Shown: positions 24,657 through 36,716, counted from the first letter of the stretch. The stretch is 64,000 bases of DNA from Biscogniauxia marginata (GCA_022695795.1 MU404178.1:1-64000); one strand, 5' to 3'. Made by a program: numbers and translations. Notes: generated by a model not told the origin, from the letters alone.

Positions 24657-26151
24657 TCAGCCCCCCAATGCCAACCCCGAGACGTCTACGCTCAACTTTC
24701 TCCCTTGCACCATCTCAGTCATGACCTTGCCCGTACCCAAACTCATGCTGATACCCCACGGGCCGTGGCCAGCAGCCAGATAGACGCCCCCATCCGCCCC
24801 GGCCCGGGTGGCCACGCCCACGCCGAGGCGTTCGTCCGGGATGCGCCCCAAGATCGGCGTGCCGCGGTCCGTCACGGGACGGAAACACAGGCCCTCCCGC
24901 AGGATCTCTATACCGTCACCGTCGCCATCCCCCGCATTTTTATTGCCATCCGCCCGGCCAAGGAGGACGTCCCTCGCCGTCTCGCGCAGCGTGTCGATCG
25001 CCGACCTGGAGATGTTCCCCTTCGCGTCCGTCGGCAGCGGCGGCAGCGGCTCCGTCGCCGAGTTCAAGCCCGCGACGTATATGCTGCCGCCGGCGCGGGA
25101 GAAGATCTCGGGGGAGTAGCCGGGGCGGTGGTCCGCTACGAACAGCGCGTGGCACCCCTGCCGATCCTCGAGCTCCTGAGACCACCACCCGGGCTGCCTG
25201 ACGACGAGCGAGTGGCCCGCGAGGCTGGAGATTGGCAGCTTGAGGTCGGACCGCGGGAAGAGCGTGGCGAAGACCTGCGGGGACCACGCACCCGCTGCGA
25301 TGACGATGCTGGTGCAGGGCACGTCCGTCTCAGTGCTGGACCGCGTGTCTGCTATGCGGACGCTCGCGAGCTCGTCGCGCATGTCCGTATGGATGGATAT
25401 CGCCTTGGCCGGATGGTGCAGGCGCACGCCGGCGTCAAGGCATTTCTGGAGGAGGAATTCGGACAGCTGAAGCGGATCTCTGGTGCGTTTATCCAACTAT
25501 CAGCATGGTATGCACCAATAGATGACAATAGATGACAGTACAATACTAGACAGAAGAGATGGGCGATTAAGCATACAGGCAGCTAGGGGGATCCAGAAAG
25601 TAGGTAGAACGAGATAATTAGACACCCCTTTCCCGTCATACTCACACTTGCGCGACGGTCCCCTCCTCACTAATAATCGCCACCTCGTCGCCCTCCACCC
25701 TCTTCAACCACGTCGGTGCAAGCCCATCCGCTACCGTCGAATCGCCCGAGCCGCTTGCCACCGCGGCCCGGCTGCCACCCTCACGACACCAGACATCGGC
25801 GACGGCAGCGCCGCCGCAGCCATCCCTCCCCGACCTCAGGTCCGTACCCAAGGAGGGAGCATAGCTAACCGACGTGCTCCTCGTGTACCCCCACTTCCTC
25901 GCGCCGTCCTCTTTCTCGGCGAGCTTGCGATGCTCCTCGAAACTGAGTGCGCCCAGGGCCGCCACCGCGGGCGCGAACCAGTCCTTCGCCAGGAAGCCCC
26001 CCGAGTAGCCCGAGGCGGAGGCGAAGAGCGTGGGCGAGGGCTCCACGAGGTGGATGGTCGAGGGGGGCTGGTGCTTAGAGAGGTAGTAGGCGGTCGAGGT
26101 GCCGATGATACCGGCGCCTAGGATCACGGTTGCTCCGTTTGTCGCCGTCAT
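24657..26151 (-). CDS. FAD-dependent oxidoreductase (DAO family)
   Basis: Flavoprotein of the D-amino-acid-oxidase superfamily, predicted to oxidise an amine or amino-acid-like substrate with FAD. Two exons (25646-26151 and 24657-25479; 166-bp intron, GTGAGT donor) give 442 residues. The N-terminal Rossmann dinucleotide-binding motif is GAGIIG (residues 12-17) with the acidic ribose-binding Glu in HLVEPSP. Then comes a glycine-rich SGYSGGFLAKDWF block typical of fungal DAO proteins related to yeast Tda3. Near the C-terminus the second FAD-contact region reads AAGHGPWGISMSLGTGK. There is no signal peptide or membrane helix. The coding region is much more GC-rich than its surroundings, which produces a long open antisense frame. 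The exact substrate cannot be read from sequence. Confidence 0.88.
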
Positions 26152-27045
26152 GGCTCTTCTTTATTTCTTAACCGTTTTTCTTTTATTATCTTTTCTTTAT
26201 GCTTTGTTTCTTCCGAGAAATTCGCACACCTGTGACGTGGGTCTAATACTAGTCGTAAATACATGTATATATGAATGTTACGCTAGACCTTGGCGTTGGT
26301 AGCCGATCTTCGGCCTGTATATTTTTATCGTGATGTCATCCTACTCGCCTACACGGAATGCCACCCGACCTAGGAGTCGAGTTCCGGTGAATGTCACTGG
26401 GAGTAGTAGGTAGCGATATCGAATAACCGCGTATACGGCGGTTCCTATTACTAGCTGATTAGAGCCAGATTTTCTGAGTATACATCTCCAACCAGACCGA
26501 AGTCGGGTACCGCGCCTAGATACTAAATGGATAAAGAACGATACGCCCTTTGGTTGGCTATAGGTAGTAATAGAACTTACGTATATAGTACACGAGACCC
26601 TCAATTTCGTATACTTTTTGCTATCAGCAATACCTCAAGATACTTGCCTACCTTGTGATTTGATCTTTAGGATTAGCAAGGCCTTGCTATCTTACCTAGG
26701 CAAAGAACCTAAGGTGTATAGATAAACTTCAAACATTCGCTGTCGGAAACCATCGGGTAGGAATCGCGATGAGGTGCCTGAGACGTACATACCTCTGCAT
26801 TCTATCACACCAGCCCCTCGTTGTGACCCACTGCAATGACATAACTGATCACCAAGGAGAAATGGATTCTTGCACGCCAATCACCTAAGGACAACTCTGA
26901 TAAGATAAGAAGGAGAGGTAGACTGTAAGGTTGGTACCGTTCGCGCACATTTTTTATACTAGTAATGTTTTCTTAATAGCATAACATGAGGTACTTCTAG
27001 TTCCAAAGACCGACTTCGCTCTATCTGCATCATACTATCGCCAAG
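26152..27045. other. Divergent intergenic spacer
   Basis: Separates the divergent DAO and SDR genes and so holds both promoters. A T-rich tract lies right upstream of the DAO start (26155-26215). No gene is supported. Confidence 0.55.
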
Positions 27046-28022
27046 ATGTCTTCGAAGGTCTTCATTGTGACCGGCGGTAGCCGAGGGTTAGGCCTCGGAG
27101 TTGCGCAGATATTGCTACAAGCTTCTCACAAGGTCTTGCTCGTGGCCAGAACTGAGGGGGACACCCAGGCCTTGAAGACCCAGTACCCATCTTCGGTTGA
27201 GTTCCTGGCTGCAGACCTGGCCGACTTCAAGGTATGCAAATCTCAAACCAATCACGGCAGATGGCATGATATGGCCTCTACAAATCCCAGCATCAACGCA
27301 AATACCGGCTGACCTTACCTGTGAGACCGCGCCACAAATCGTTGAATCGGCCTTGAAAGCGTTCGGTAAAATTGACGGCATTGTCATAAACCATGGTGTT
27401 TTGCAACCATTGACCAGGCTGTTCGAATCAGACGTCGAGGAATGGAGGCGTGCCTATGACATCAATGTCTTCAGCGCCGTAGCTCTTGTAGGCACACAGG
27501 CTTTTATGACAATCTCAAGGCTCGATCTCCCTCAGGGGCTAATTGCTTTGGCAGCTTAAAGAAGCTATCCCAGAACTTCGCAAAACAAGCGGCCGCGTGG
27601 TCTTTATCTCGTCTGGAGCTGCATTCTCGGCAACTGTGGCATGGGGATCCTACGGAACGAGCAAAGCTGCTCTCACCCATCTCTGTGCCCACCTCGCTGT
27701 TGAGGAGCCTTCTATTACTAGCGTTGCACTATCGCCCGGCAAGGTCGACACTGAGATGCAGAAGGCTATCCGAGAGGATGGTAAGAAGGGAATGAAGCCC
27801 GAGGTGCATGCCAACTTCGTAAAGGAGCACGAGACTGGTCGTCTCCTACGTCCCGACGAGCCAGGCACCGTCATTGCTAAGCTCGTCGTTGGCGCTACAA
27901 GTGATATGAGTGGCAAGCATTACCGGTGCGTAAACATGAAATATCACTTAAAAGATTTCATGGACCCCAACTAACAGATTCCCAGCTGGAACTCGCACGA
28001 GTTGGCTGATTACCAAAAGTAA
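27046..28022 (+). CDS. Short-chain dehydrogenase/reductase
   Basis: Classical SDR using NAD(P)H, cytosolic by prediction. Four exons (27046-27231, 27326-27487, 27555-27925, 27986-28022) give 251 residues, the usual length. Visible motifs are the cofactor loop TGGSRGLG (residues 9-16), the NHG variant of the NAG motif, catalytic Ser near 136 (VVFISSG) and the YxxxK pair Tyr149/Lys153 in GSYGTSKAAL, followed by the SPGKVDTEM loop. The third intron has two possible acceptors. The downstream one (CCCAG, ending at 27985) gives RWNSHELADYQK, a C-terminus typical of this SDR group (sepiapterin-reductase-like fungal proteins such as yeast Irc24). The substrate is unknown. Confidence 0.9.
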
Positions 28023-29440
28023 CACGTGTAGAGTGGCCTAGAAATATCGATGGACGAGTTAGCAAGGAGCTTGAGTGTCTATGAAGAGTCTGGGCATGAG
28101 CAATTAGTGCTTCAGGCGAAAGATGAAAAGAATTTTTAGGTGTTTCCACATAAAGAGCTTCGGTAATAGCACGGTCATCACAAGCAACAAAAAGGAACCA
28201 GACTATTAGAATCCATACCTTACTATGTCGCAGAAGTACTCGATGAATCGATACCTGCATTCCATCAATTTCAAAAGGGTCCTGTTCAAGATATCACGTC
28301 AGTCCCGAGGCTATGGAGCATCACCAACACGAAAGATTGTAGCCCAGAAGAGAGCATTCAGGTATTTTGTGGTCCGTCATGTAGAATCGGTATTTGATAG
28401 TACTTTTTGGATAATCGGCATCATGCTAATAGCGAGACGAGGGAAGCTGAGGGTGCACATACATAGAAGCCGATCCTTGAGATAATCTTATTAGGATGTT
28501 AGTGAGATAATCAACAACAGGAACTCAGCGCAATGGTGGATAGAGTGCAATTGAATCAGAGAATGTCGTTTGGCTTGACGTGTCGATCACCATGTTGCCA
28601 TTGATAGGCTGTAGTAAGACTGGGGCGACAATGTGCTCATCATGTAGGAAACGAAAGATACAAAGGCGCAAGGCCACCAAGTAAAAGTCGTCGACATACC
28701 TTGGAATCCACTCTGAATCCACCGTGGGTGACCCAAGGTTCCTGGTCCAGTGAGCCCAAATTGGTAGGTTGTTGTATTTATTCTGCTCTGGCGGCTACCA
28801 GTGCCTTGTTCAAAGAGGAAACGAGTACAAGTCTATGATTTTCTGCAAGCAACGCGCTGGTAGGTATCCTTTGTTGCCATGATGAATGGCTGGGTGGCAT
28901 CCTCTTTACTACAAAAGAGCGCCACCAATTGCCTGGGACGGAATCTTAGTCGCGTTTGTTGGCGTTGAGAAGCCGGAGTGTGCACGTGGGAGGAGTGTTG
29001 ACGAAGTGAAGAATCTGCGCACAGAAAAAAAAAAGACTGAAGACGACTACACAGTACCTGGTAGGTAGGAAAAGTTAATGCGCCACAGCTGGCTCTACTA
29101 GATAAGGTTATCCAATCAGGTGGTTTCTTAGCTGCTATTGGAAGACAGCGTGGGTACGTGGAGCCAAACGCCACAGGACAACTTGCTGAAGCCCCCGGAG
29201 AACTTAGCCCATCCGCAGCTGCCTCATACACACATAAAGCTCACTTCGATCCCTCTTCCGGCTTGAAGGGAAGCCTCGTCTCTGCCTCTCAACTCCACCA
29301 TCATCTCAGCCTTTCCCGGCGACCACCTTCAAGACCAGAGGCAGGACTATACGCCCTCTAAAAGGCGAAAGGGGCATAATTTATATTCAAACTAAACGAC
29401 TGTTCACCGTCCATCTTACCTCGTATCAACTTCACGCACC
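28023..29440. other. Intergenic spacer, no supported gene
   Basis: About 1.4 kb between SDR and NC2-beta. Open frames at 28833-29231 (-) and 29158-29361 (+) overlap antisense and show no domain. The last 100 bp look like a promoter/5' UTR with the NC2-beta start at 29441. Confidence 0.5.
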
Positions 29441-30688
29441 ATGTCGGACCACGAGTACGGAGGTAAGTCGTCTTGCCTCAACCAATGTTTTCCTTGTTTC
29501 CGGACATTCCGTCCACTTAGTGCATCGAGTCAATTGCATGATTCTAGCGTTGATGGGGGCACTTCTCATATCCTATATGGTATCAAGCCTCGTTTTTGGT
29601 GGGCACTTCGAGCATTTCGTTCACAGAAATCCCTCCCCCCTTTAGAAAGTTATTGCAAGCATCTATCATCGGTCACCTTCCGTGACAACTCGAGGATGAA
29701 ATGAAGCAGCCGTGTCGGCTTTTTCATCTAGATTTCACATCCACTAGGCCATTGACTAGTAACCCCATTCAATCCCGAAGCATTAGATGAGCTGGATTAG
29801 ATCCTACTCACTGGCTTCTGTTGTCACTGGTTCCCCAAGCCGCTCCCTTCAAACACACATTCACATATCGCCCCTCTTTCAATCAAGAACTCTGCATGCT
29901 GTCCTTTTCCCCCAAGGCACCAATCCGAAACACACCTCTATGCCTCTCCTACCAGAAAATGCCGAGATCCAAGACATCACATTTCTGGGCCGCCTTTGAC
30001 CGACTCGGTTCTTACACCCTAGCTCTCATTATTTAGCCCTCTGTTATTTTTTGCGCTTTTGTCTTTGAAGACAATCAGATCATATTTGCTGACTATATCT
30101 TACTCCTCGCAGGCAGCGACGATTTGTCACTCCCCAAAGGTATGTTTTATAAAAACATGGTCCTTTTCTCCAAGGCCTTTTCTACAGCCTCCGAGTTTTG
30201 GAATTCGTTGCTCTGTATAATCACTAACTCCTGGGTAGCAACTGTTCAGAAGATCGTTGGCGAGATTCTCCCCCCTTCAAGTGGCGTCTCGTTCTCTAAG
30301 GATGCCCGTGATCTACTCATTGAATGCTGCGTGGAGTTCATCACTCTCGTGTCCTCTGAGGCCAATGAGATCTCGGAGAGTGAGGCCAAGAAGACCATCG
30401 CTTGCGATCACATCTCTAAAGCATTGGACACCCTCGGCTTTGGCGACTATGTCCCCACCGTTCTTGAGGCGGCTGCGCAACATAAAGAGACCCAGAAGGT
30501 AATTAAGATTTCCAATGCAATGCGACACAGGTGCTAACAATATCCAGGTCAGAGAAAAGAGGGGTAATAAATTCGAGGATAGTGGCTTGACAATGAAAGA
30601 ATTAGCAGAACTCCAAGAGCAGGTACTTAAGGAGGCTAAGATGAAGCAGCAGGGTCAGGTGCCAGGCGCTTCAACCCACCTCGAATAG
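29441..30688 (+). CDS. NCB2: Negative cofactor 2 beta (Dr1), TBP regulator
   Basis: NC2-beta pairs with NC2-alpha (Drap1/Bur6) through histone folds, binds TBP on the TATA box and blocks or redistributes pre-initiation complexes. Four exons (29441-29462, 30113-30139, 30239-30498, 30548-30688) splice in phase to 149 residues. The N-terminus reads MSDHEYGGSDDLSLPKATVQ, then the histone fold (KIVGEILP..FSKDARDLLIECCVEFI..EANEISE), and KKTIACDHISKALDTLGF, all diagnostic of Dr1. A glutamine/lysine-rich helix forms the tail. The first two exons are only 22 and 27 nt, and the first intron is 650 bp, about ten times the local norm. Confidence 0.94.
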
Positions 30689-32140
30689 TACGGGCTTCAC
30701 GGTGTAATGTTCTTCCTCCGCGAGCATAGCAGCAGGTGTGGAATCACAGCCTGGTTAGTGTACAGTGTGGCAATGACGACTGATAATACATCGGACGGCG
30801 TTATTTGGAGGTAGGCAGGTGAATTTTCAGTGGCAACGGCGTCGATTGATCGGTTGTGTCAGTTTTATTAGTGCTTTGATCGCATAGAAAAACTAGGTGT
30901 CGTGTCTAGAATATCAATTTCTCAGTTGAGTAAGCCACGCTACTTATAATATCCATGCATTTTGTTCTAGCCAAGGGGAGCCAAGAACTAAAAGGTGACT
31001 TACGCTCCTGCGCTTGAAGTCCTACCAAGCACTGTCCTAGAGGCGATGGTAAATCTTATCTCTAGCAATAGGAGGTGCTCATAAGCGTGGGTAGATATCT
31101 GATAACCCCTCTAAGGCCGCCTATTATATATGGTTCAATATACTACCTGATATCAAGGTCCGAAAATATATTATACACACTAGGCCCGTTATTAGGTGTA
31201 CATTTAGAGGTAACTTATCTGCATGCTAGGCTATGTGGAAATACGGGGGTATGCGTGCAGGGGCATACCCTTGGTCTCCTGTATATATATATACGGGCTT
31301 TGCCCACCTATCTAGACTCACCTTGAACTAATACACTTGATCCTATCCTCATATATTCGTGCTATCTCAACAATTTATTCTGAGGGGTTATGTTTCAGTT
31401 GAACTGTGCAAATGCTGGGGTGTCTACATGTCATATATTCTCATAAATGAATAAAAAAACCTTCCCCCCCCTTTTCTTTTACCCTTGTCCCCTTATCTTC
31501 CTAATAGCACACCTATGTTAAAGATAGCCATAGACTATACTGTTATAAGTGCTCACGAATCCTCCCTGGAATCTTTGCTACTATGATCTACGACGCACTC
31601 TCGGAAACTCATAGCTGACTTCAACTTCAATTTGGGTTTCTTAGTTGTCTGTACTTGAAGATTAGCATACGGCTTATTATCCCGGTTCACCACGCAGAAT
31701 ATGCATTGTCCACTCATTGTAATGTGTAATTTAACCTCCCATAACTAGATCAGGGCAGCTCTGACTTGTCTAACTATATTTCCATGCTATTTCATTGACC
31801 CTGCAACCACCCATCCAGCTTAGTCGACCCCCCTCGGCGGTTAATGGCCCCTGTTGGGCTAACCTAGGCAACATGTCAAGGCAGACCTCTCCCAAGTTCT
31901 TAGCAAGTGCCGTTCCCAGGCTGAATACTGCCGCAGCCCAGTGATGGCCATAACTAGGACTCTATCTAGGCAAGAATAGAAGTGATAAGTGGAATAGCTA
32001 GCTTCATCGCAGTCGACGACTACTAGCAACTACTCCAAAACTCATTAATGGACTCAAGTTGTTTACCAAACTAGACAATATTTAATACGGCAGGTGGGAA
32101 TACTGCATTCTTTTGGTTCCCTCGCTAGAAACACTATCAA
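30689..32140. other. AT-rich, gene-poor region
   Basis: TpA-rich sequence with no supported gene; TATATATATA occurs near 31283. Short frames (such as 31075-31326) are Ile/Leu/Tyr-rich in the manner of mutated AT-rich DNA. The composition resembles RIP-altered repeat DNA, but no transposon domain is recognisable. Confidence 0.5.
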
Positions 32141-32186
32141 CGATGAGGCAGTTAAGTACGCTTTCTCTCGACTTTCTACTACCTAG

Positions 32187-32462
32187 CCTACACTGCTTCA
32201 GACTATAGAAACTGATTTAAAATTCGTCCCTTCGCAACTGGAAAACCTCCTCACTGGATGCGAGCGAGGAATGAAGGCAAGTGACGAGATATGGTTGAGA
32301 CACGAGAAGAAAATCGCAGCACTTCGTTCCAAGGCTAGGAAACCACCGGAACACCTTCAATTCACGTTTAGTTGCACCTATTTATTTGCGTCAACTTTCG
32401 TCAACAGGGTATTTTCTGACACTAGCTTGAATCTCTCACTGGTGACTTCAAAGGTCAAATAG
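32187..32462 (+). other. Possible orphan exon or gene remnant
   Basis: An open frame from 32187 to the TAG at 32460 has protein-like composition in its first two-thirds, with a regular charged helix (SDEIWLRHEKKIAALRSKAR). A CTTCAG acceptor at 32196-32201 would start it as an exon. A nearby ATG (32142) has no donor giving a matching phase. I recognise no family. It could be one exon of a small spliced gene or a fragment of a lost gene. Confidence 0.3.
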
Positions 32463-33126
32463 AAAGATGCCCATGGATGTCCATGAGACAGCGATAAGTC
32501 AAACAACGACCACCAGTACCCATCGGCTTATAAATGAAGTTAGCACACAAATAGATCAACGATATTAAAGGAGCAATGATGGGCTGAGCTCTTTGAACGA
32601 CGTTCAAATAGACCAGGGTCGCATGAGGTAAACAGCACGCCAATAATCGACAGTCTCGATCAGTTGCATTTGTCCAGTTATGTAGCAAATGGTGGATATC
32701 TCCCCCCTGAGAAAGACACCTTATAGTACAAACCTTTAGTACAGATATGAGTGCTAATGTCATAAACAAGCTTCTTCCAGTCGCTTTCCTTTACCGATGC
32801 TGCCTATCCACGAGCTACTTCAATACACATATAACAACAGCCTACTTTGGCTAAGACGGAAGGGGTGATCTAGCTATTTGCCAAAGAGCCCACTCGCCCG
32901 TCTATTTTAACCTCCAGCTTCCCCTGAAAATTTACTCTCAGCCCTCGAGGCTAATATAGCTGTAGATTCGATCGAAAATCTTGTATCCCATGGATTCTGA
33001 TCCGGATGCCTGCGATTCCCGCGTACCAAACACACCATGATTGCGTTCGTGTGCTAGTTGAGAAAGAGTGATTGAAACGCGTGCGATAAGAACGGATAGA
33101 CGGCACCGCGGTATGCCACACTATCG
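32463..33126. other. Intergenic sequence
   Basis: No coding frame with protein-like character. Nothing recognisable. Confidence 0.5.
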
Positions 33127-33906
33127 ATGCAGCCCGGATCTTCTACAAGTCCGTCATACATTTACTCCAGCGTAATGTTTGCACTTGCAAACCACCCGTC
33201 TCGGGCCCGGGCTGAGGAGGTGGAGAAGAAATTCGACCTGCTTGTTCAGGCAGGGGTGGACGTCAGGATAAAGGATCAGCTTGGGTATACTCCTTTCACG
33301 AGTATTGGTGAATAAAGAAATCTCTATGCTTCTCGGGTTGCTGCTTGATGCCGGTTGTCAGTTCGACAGCACCAACCCTGATACCAACGCGCCACACACT
33401 ACCGCTACTATAGACTGTTGGAATACCTACAAGTTGTAAATGACACTAAATTTGTCGCAGACGTATGAGTTTGACGTCGTCATGACCGGCGTACACCATT
33501 AGACAAGTTTATACATAGGATCGAGGCGTTCCAGACCCTCATTACAAACGTGGGAGACCGGTACCTCTAAGCAGAGATCCGAATCCTCAGCCTGGTGGCC
33601 AGATATACCAGGGCGAATAACTAGTCGCAGGCGAGGAAGGCACTGGAGGCCTTCATCCAGGCCAAGTTGTATTGGGACATCCTGAAGAACCACAGGACGT
33701 TTTAGGCTATCAACGTATAGGTCCGCGAGCGGATGGCCGAGGCTGCCATTGAGTGCCTCGTGGAGTTCATCGAGCTCTCAAGAGACCGGATGGAAACCGA
33801 GCCTTTCGACGACGAAGCCTAGGGTATGACGAGCTAGAACAAGATGAGGACTGGGAGATCTTATGCGTATATTGCCTTTAGCGGTATACGGGAAATAGGT
33901 ACGTGA
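33127..33906 (+). pseudogene. Decayed ankyrin-like gene with RIP-type stops
   Basis: Two linked coding remnants. From 33127 a frame reads an ankyrin-like unit (KFDLLVQAGVDVRIKDQLGY then TPFT) and stops at 33313; a second unit-like segment (LLLDAGCQFDSTNPDTNAPH) follows in another frame. From about 33475 a third frame is clearly protein-like to 33906 (for example ALEAFIQAKLYWDILKNHRT) but carries in-frame stops at 33568 (TAA), 33622, 33703, 33718, 33820 and 33835 (TAG). Every one would be CAA or CAG after a single C-to-T change in a CpA context, the preferred RIP target. I infer a repeat-induced-point-mutation or deamination-damaged ankyrin-type gene. The full original structure cannot be read. 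Confidence 0.5.
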
Positions 33907-36716
33907 CTAGAATATGGGAGAGAGTTCGGTTCGATAGAGACGCTCATGTATGCCATTAGATAACTCGTTCTTCGGTCATGTAGCAGACTATTTCCACAAA
34001 AGGAGGAATCTATCATATGCCGACAGCAGCCTTTAGAGTGCCGTGTAGCACAGTTGACGCAACTGTACCTTTAGAGTAGTATCAAAGGCCCTATCCACCT
34101 TAGGAAACACTGGAAGATAGAGTAGAAAGGGGGTATAGCGGGCTGTAAATATATTCTATTCACTATATCTTGTACTAGGTATTCTTCATTCCCGGAAAGA
34201 AACAACTCTCGATTCTTTCGACCCAATCCTTCACCTATAGTATCTATGCTAACGGGATATCCAAACGGGATGCTGCACAGGGCGAGATGCAGCCACCTTA
34301 ACGAAGAAACCAATCATCTCCACTCACGCTGCCCTTGAGGGTTTCCCACCTCAGTTAAATCGGAGGGGAAGCAAAGTCCAATGAACGAAGAGTGCAACAG
34401 ACCTTATTCGGTTGACTCGCGACGGACTAGTGGAATTGATAGGGCAGATCTTGCGGCCCGGCCCGTTCGCTATTTTCCCATCGCTTGGATTGGCGGTGGT
34501 GGTTTTCGCTGCGTCAGCGAGGAGGCGAGGAAGCCCGGAAGGAAATAAAAACGGCCGGGACAATCAATTGGCCTTGATCAGCTGCGGTTCTACTTTACTC
34601 ACAGTTGTCCTATAAAGGTTTCGGTGTGAATTATCGCCCAAGAAGACCCGACCCGAGCATACAGAATAAATGATACGGTCAGCCATGACGACTGCGATCT
34701 TCAATCTGAAGCCCGTAGAACTCGAGCCCAGTGTTTAAGTATTCGGCGCCCTTCCATTATTATCTCTCACTGAGAATGCTAAGGCTAAGGCCAAGGCTAA
34801 GGCTAGGGCTGTATTCGGCTCGTGTACCATCGTGAGTCAAGCCGCCGGCGTCGAGGGGTTGGTTCGAAGTTGGGCTCCAACCTGATGAAACGGAGTAAAA
34901 GGTAACCTCGGCCTGATTGTCACACCCCGTGTCGCCTCTCAATTCCATACACGGGGGATCTTCTGCCGTGCCCAACGGGCTAAGCCACTACAGCCTTATG
35001 CCGTATCCGAGAGGAAAAGGGCATCGAGATTCTTCCATCGTTTTCGCGACATGGGATTTGGATTTCCCTGGAAGTCTGTTTCGTCATGGGTATGAAAAAA
35101 AAAACCTGCCAATAGTCAGAATGGTCTAGAAGGCAGAGTGCACTAGGTTAGCCAGATTGACCATAACAGGTTATAGGGTGGTGATGTCGTAGTTATGTAG
35201 TATGTGCAAGTGGTGAGCTATTATGTAGTACGGCGTAGGTAGCATTATATTGGTGGTATTATGTTATGCACAAGGGTACACGAGGTACATAATGGAGGTA
35301 CAGAATACAACAGTGGATTAAGACCATGGATAAAATCGATTAGTGTAGGATTGGCTTCATAATGGCCCGTGCTCCGATATGCACAATGGCGTCAGCGATT
35401 CCGAGCTGGTTTTTTTGCTGTCGAAGCGCCGCCCCCGCTTTGCAAAGCGCCCGCTGGCCGCCGGCTCTCCCGACTCTCCTCTCTGGACACTCCTCTCTGC
35501 CCTCGCTCAGCATCCACGCCTTCTGTACGTACTGTACTGTATGATGATGCATTCCACATATTATACCTCCCGTCTCTGTCAACGGAATGGGCGGATAGAA
35601 TACATGTTCTGGCATCTCCATGTCAACAAGCTGTCATCATCTGCGTGCGCAGGCGAGACGGGCAGCTCATTTGTCTATCACCTCGACTCATTGCCCAACC
35701 ACCTCACAGCCCATCTGCAGTCTACAGCTAGTGCTGCAGGCTCACGCGGCATCCATCACGATCATAAGCCCCCGGGGCCCGCTCCCCCCATAAGCCCTCA
35801 GCCAACAGTCTGGGCGGCTGGGCCACGAGTTCGCGCAGAAGCGAGATGGTAGGAGCCCGTCTCCCATTAGCCACGACACCAGTTTGTCTCCCCCCGCCGG
35901 GGTTGGGAGCGAAGGGGACCAGCAGAAACAGGAGGAGATCCTCCCACCGTTGAGATGTACCCTCTACCCTTCTTGCATGCGGACATTGTTGTCCAAGCAG
36001 AAGTTCCAGTTTCTTCCAGGGCCGTACCGTATCGTAGCCCAGAGAGCCGGGGTCCGGCTGGAATACTCCAGGCTGTAGCAGGAAGCCTGGCCAGCAGCGC
36101 CTTGATTCCCACCAAAGCCCGTTTCCCCCTCCCACTAATTACCCTGTTGAGGCCCTACGTATGTTCGCTGCACATTGCCTCCCCAGTATCAGGTGCTGTG
36201 GGATGACGACGTGTGCTCCCATTAGTCCTAGTCCTTGGTCCAACTGAAGCTACGTCTTATTCATCGTGTCCGTCTGGCTTGACACCCAACACGAGACCCC
36301 CCGGCATCCCTGAACCCGCAGCCTTTTGAACCTGATGACCCTCCCTTGTCAGCCCCCAAACCACTCTCTGACAAACCTGCGCTTTAAATCTTTTTTCTCC
36401 TTCTTCTCTTGTATTACTCTCGCCTGCCCTCATCTGCGTATGACGAGAAGAGAAGGTTTCTCCTTCGCCTAGATCAACCACGATTCCGGTGCCTTCTCGA
36501 GAGTTTCCATCGTGTCGGGCCGCAGTGCGCTATCGTAGCGTCTTACTCCTCTTCCCCTCCTCGGCCCATTCCTACTTTTCACCCTCCCCCGCTATAAGCG
36601 CCACCTTGCTTGTGAACTTACTTACACACACACCATTGTCCATTGACCGCTTCTTCGCTTCATCTGTCTTGCAAAACCATTAGGCCTCCTGAAAGGGATC
36701 AACGACTACCTTCAAG
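33907..36716. other. Intergenic region, no supported gene
   Basis: About 2.8 kb. A hexamer GCTAAG-like tandem repeat is at 34778-34810. GTA/TAG-rich simple sequence lies at 35100-35330. Frames at 35379-35852 (+) and 35728-36135 (-) overlap antisense and are Pro/Arg/Gly-rich without domain character. The last 300 bp are pyrimidine-rich and form the promoter/leader of the next gene. Confidence 0.5.
34778..34810. repeat. GCTAAG-type hexamer tandem repeat
   Basis: Five to six imperfect copies of GCTAAG (variants GCCAAG and GCTAGG). Confidence 0.85.

Noticed and set aside
24558..25535. 325-codon plus-strand frame
   Set aside because: It is antisense to the DAO gene, Arg/Pro-rich and domain-free; it arises from the GC-rich codon bias of the real gene.
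24657..28022. Secondary-metabolite cluster made of DAO and SDR genes
   Set aside because: There is no synthase, transporter or pathway regulator nearby, and the flanking genes are housekeeping.
30689..34000. Intact transposon in the AT-rich block
   Set aside because: No transposase, reverse transcriptase or terminal repeats could be read.
35379..36135. Overlapping frames of 157 (+) and 135 (-) codons
   Set aside because: Both strands are open for the same compositional reason; neither shows domain-like sequence.
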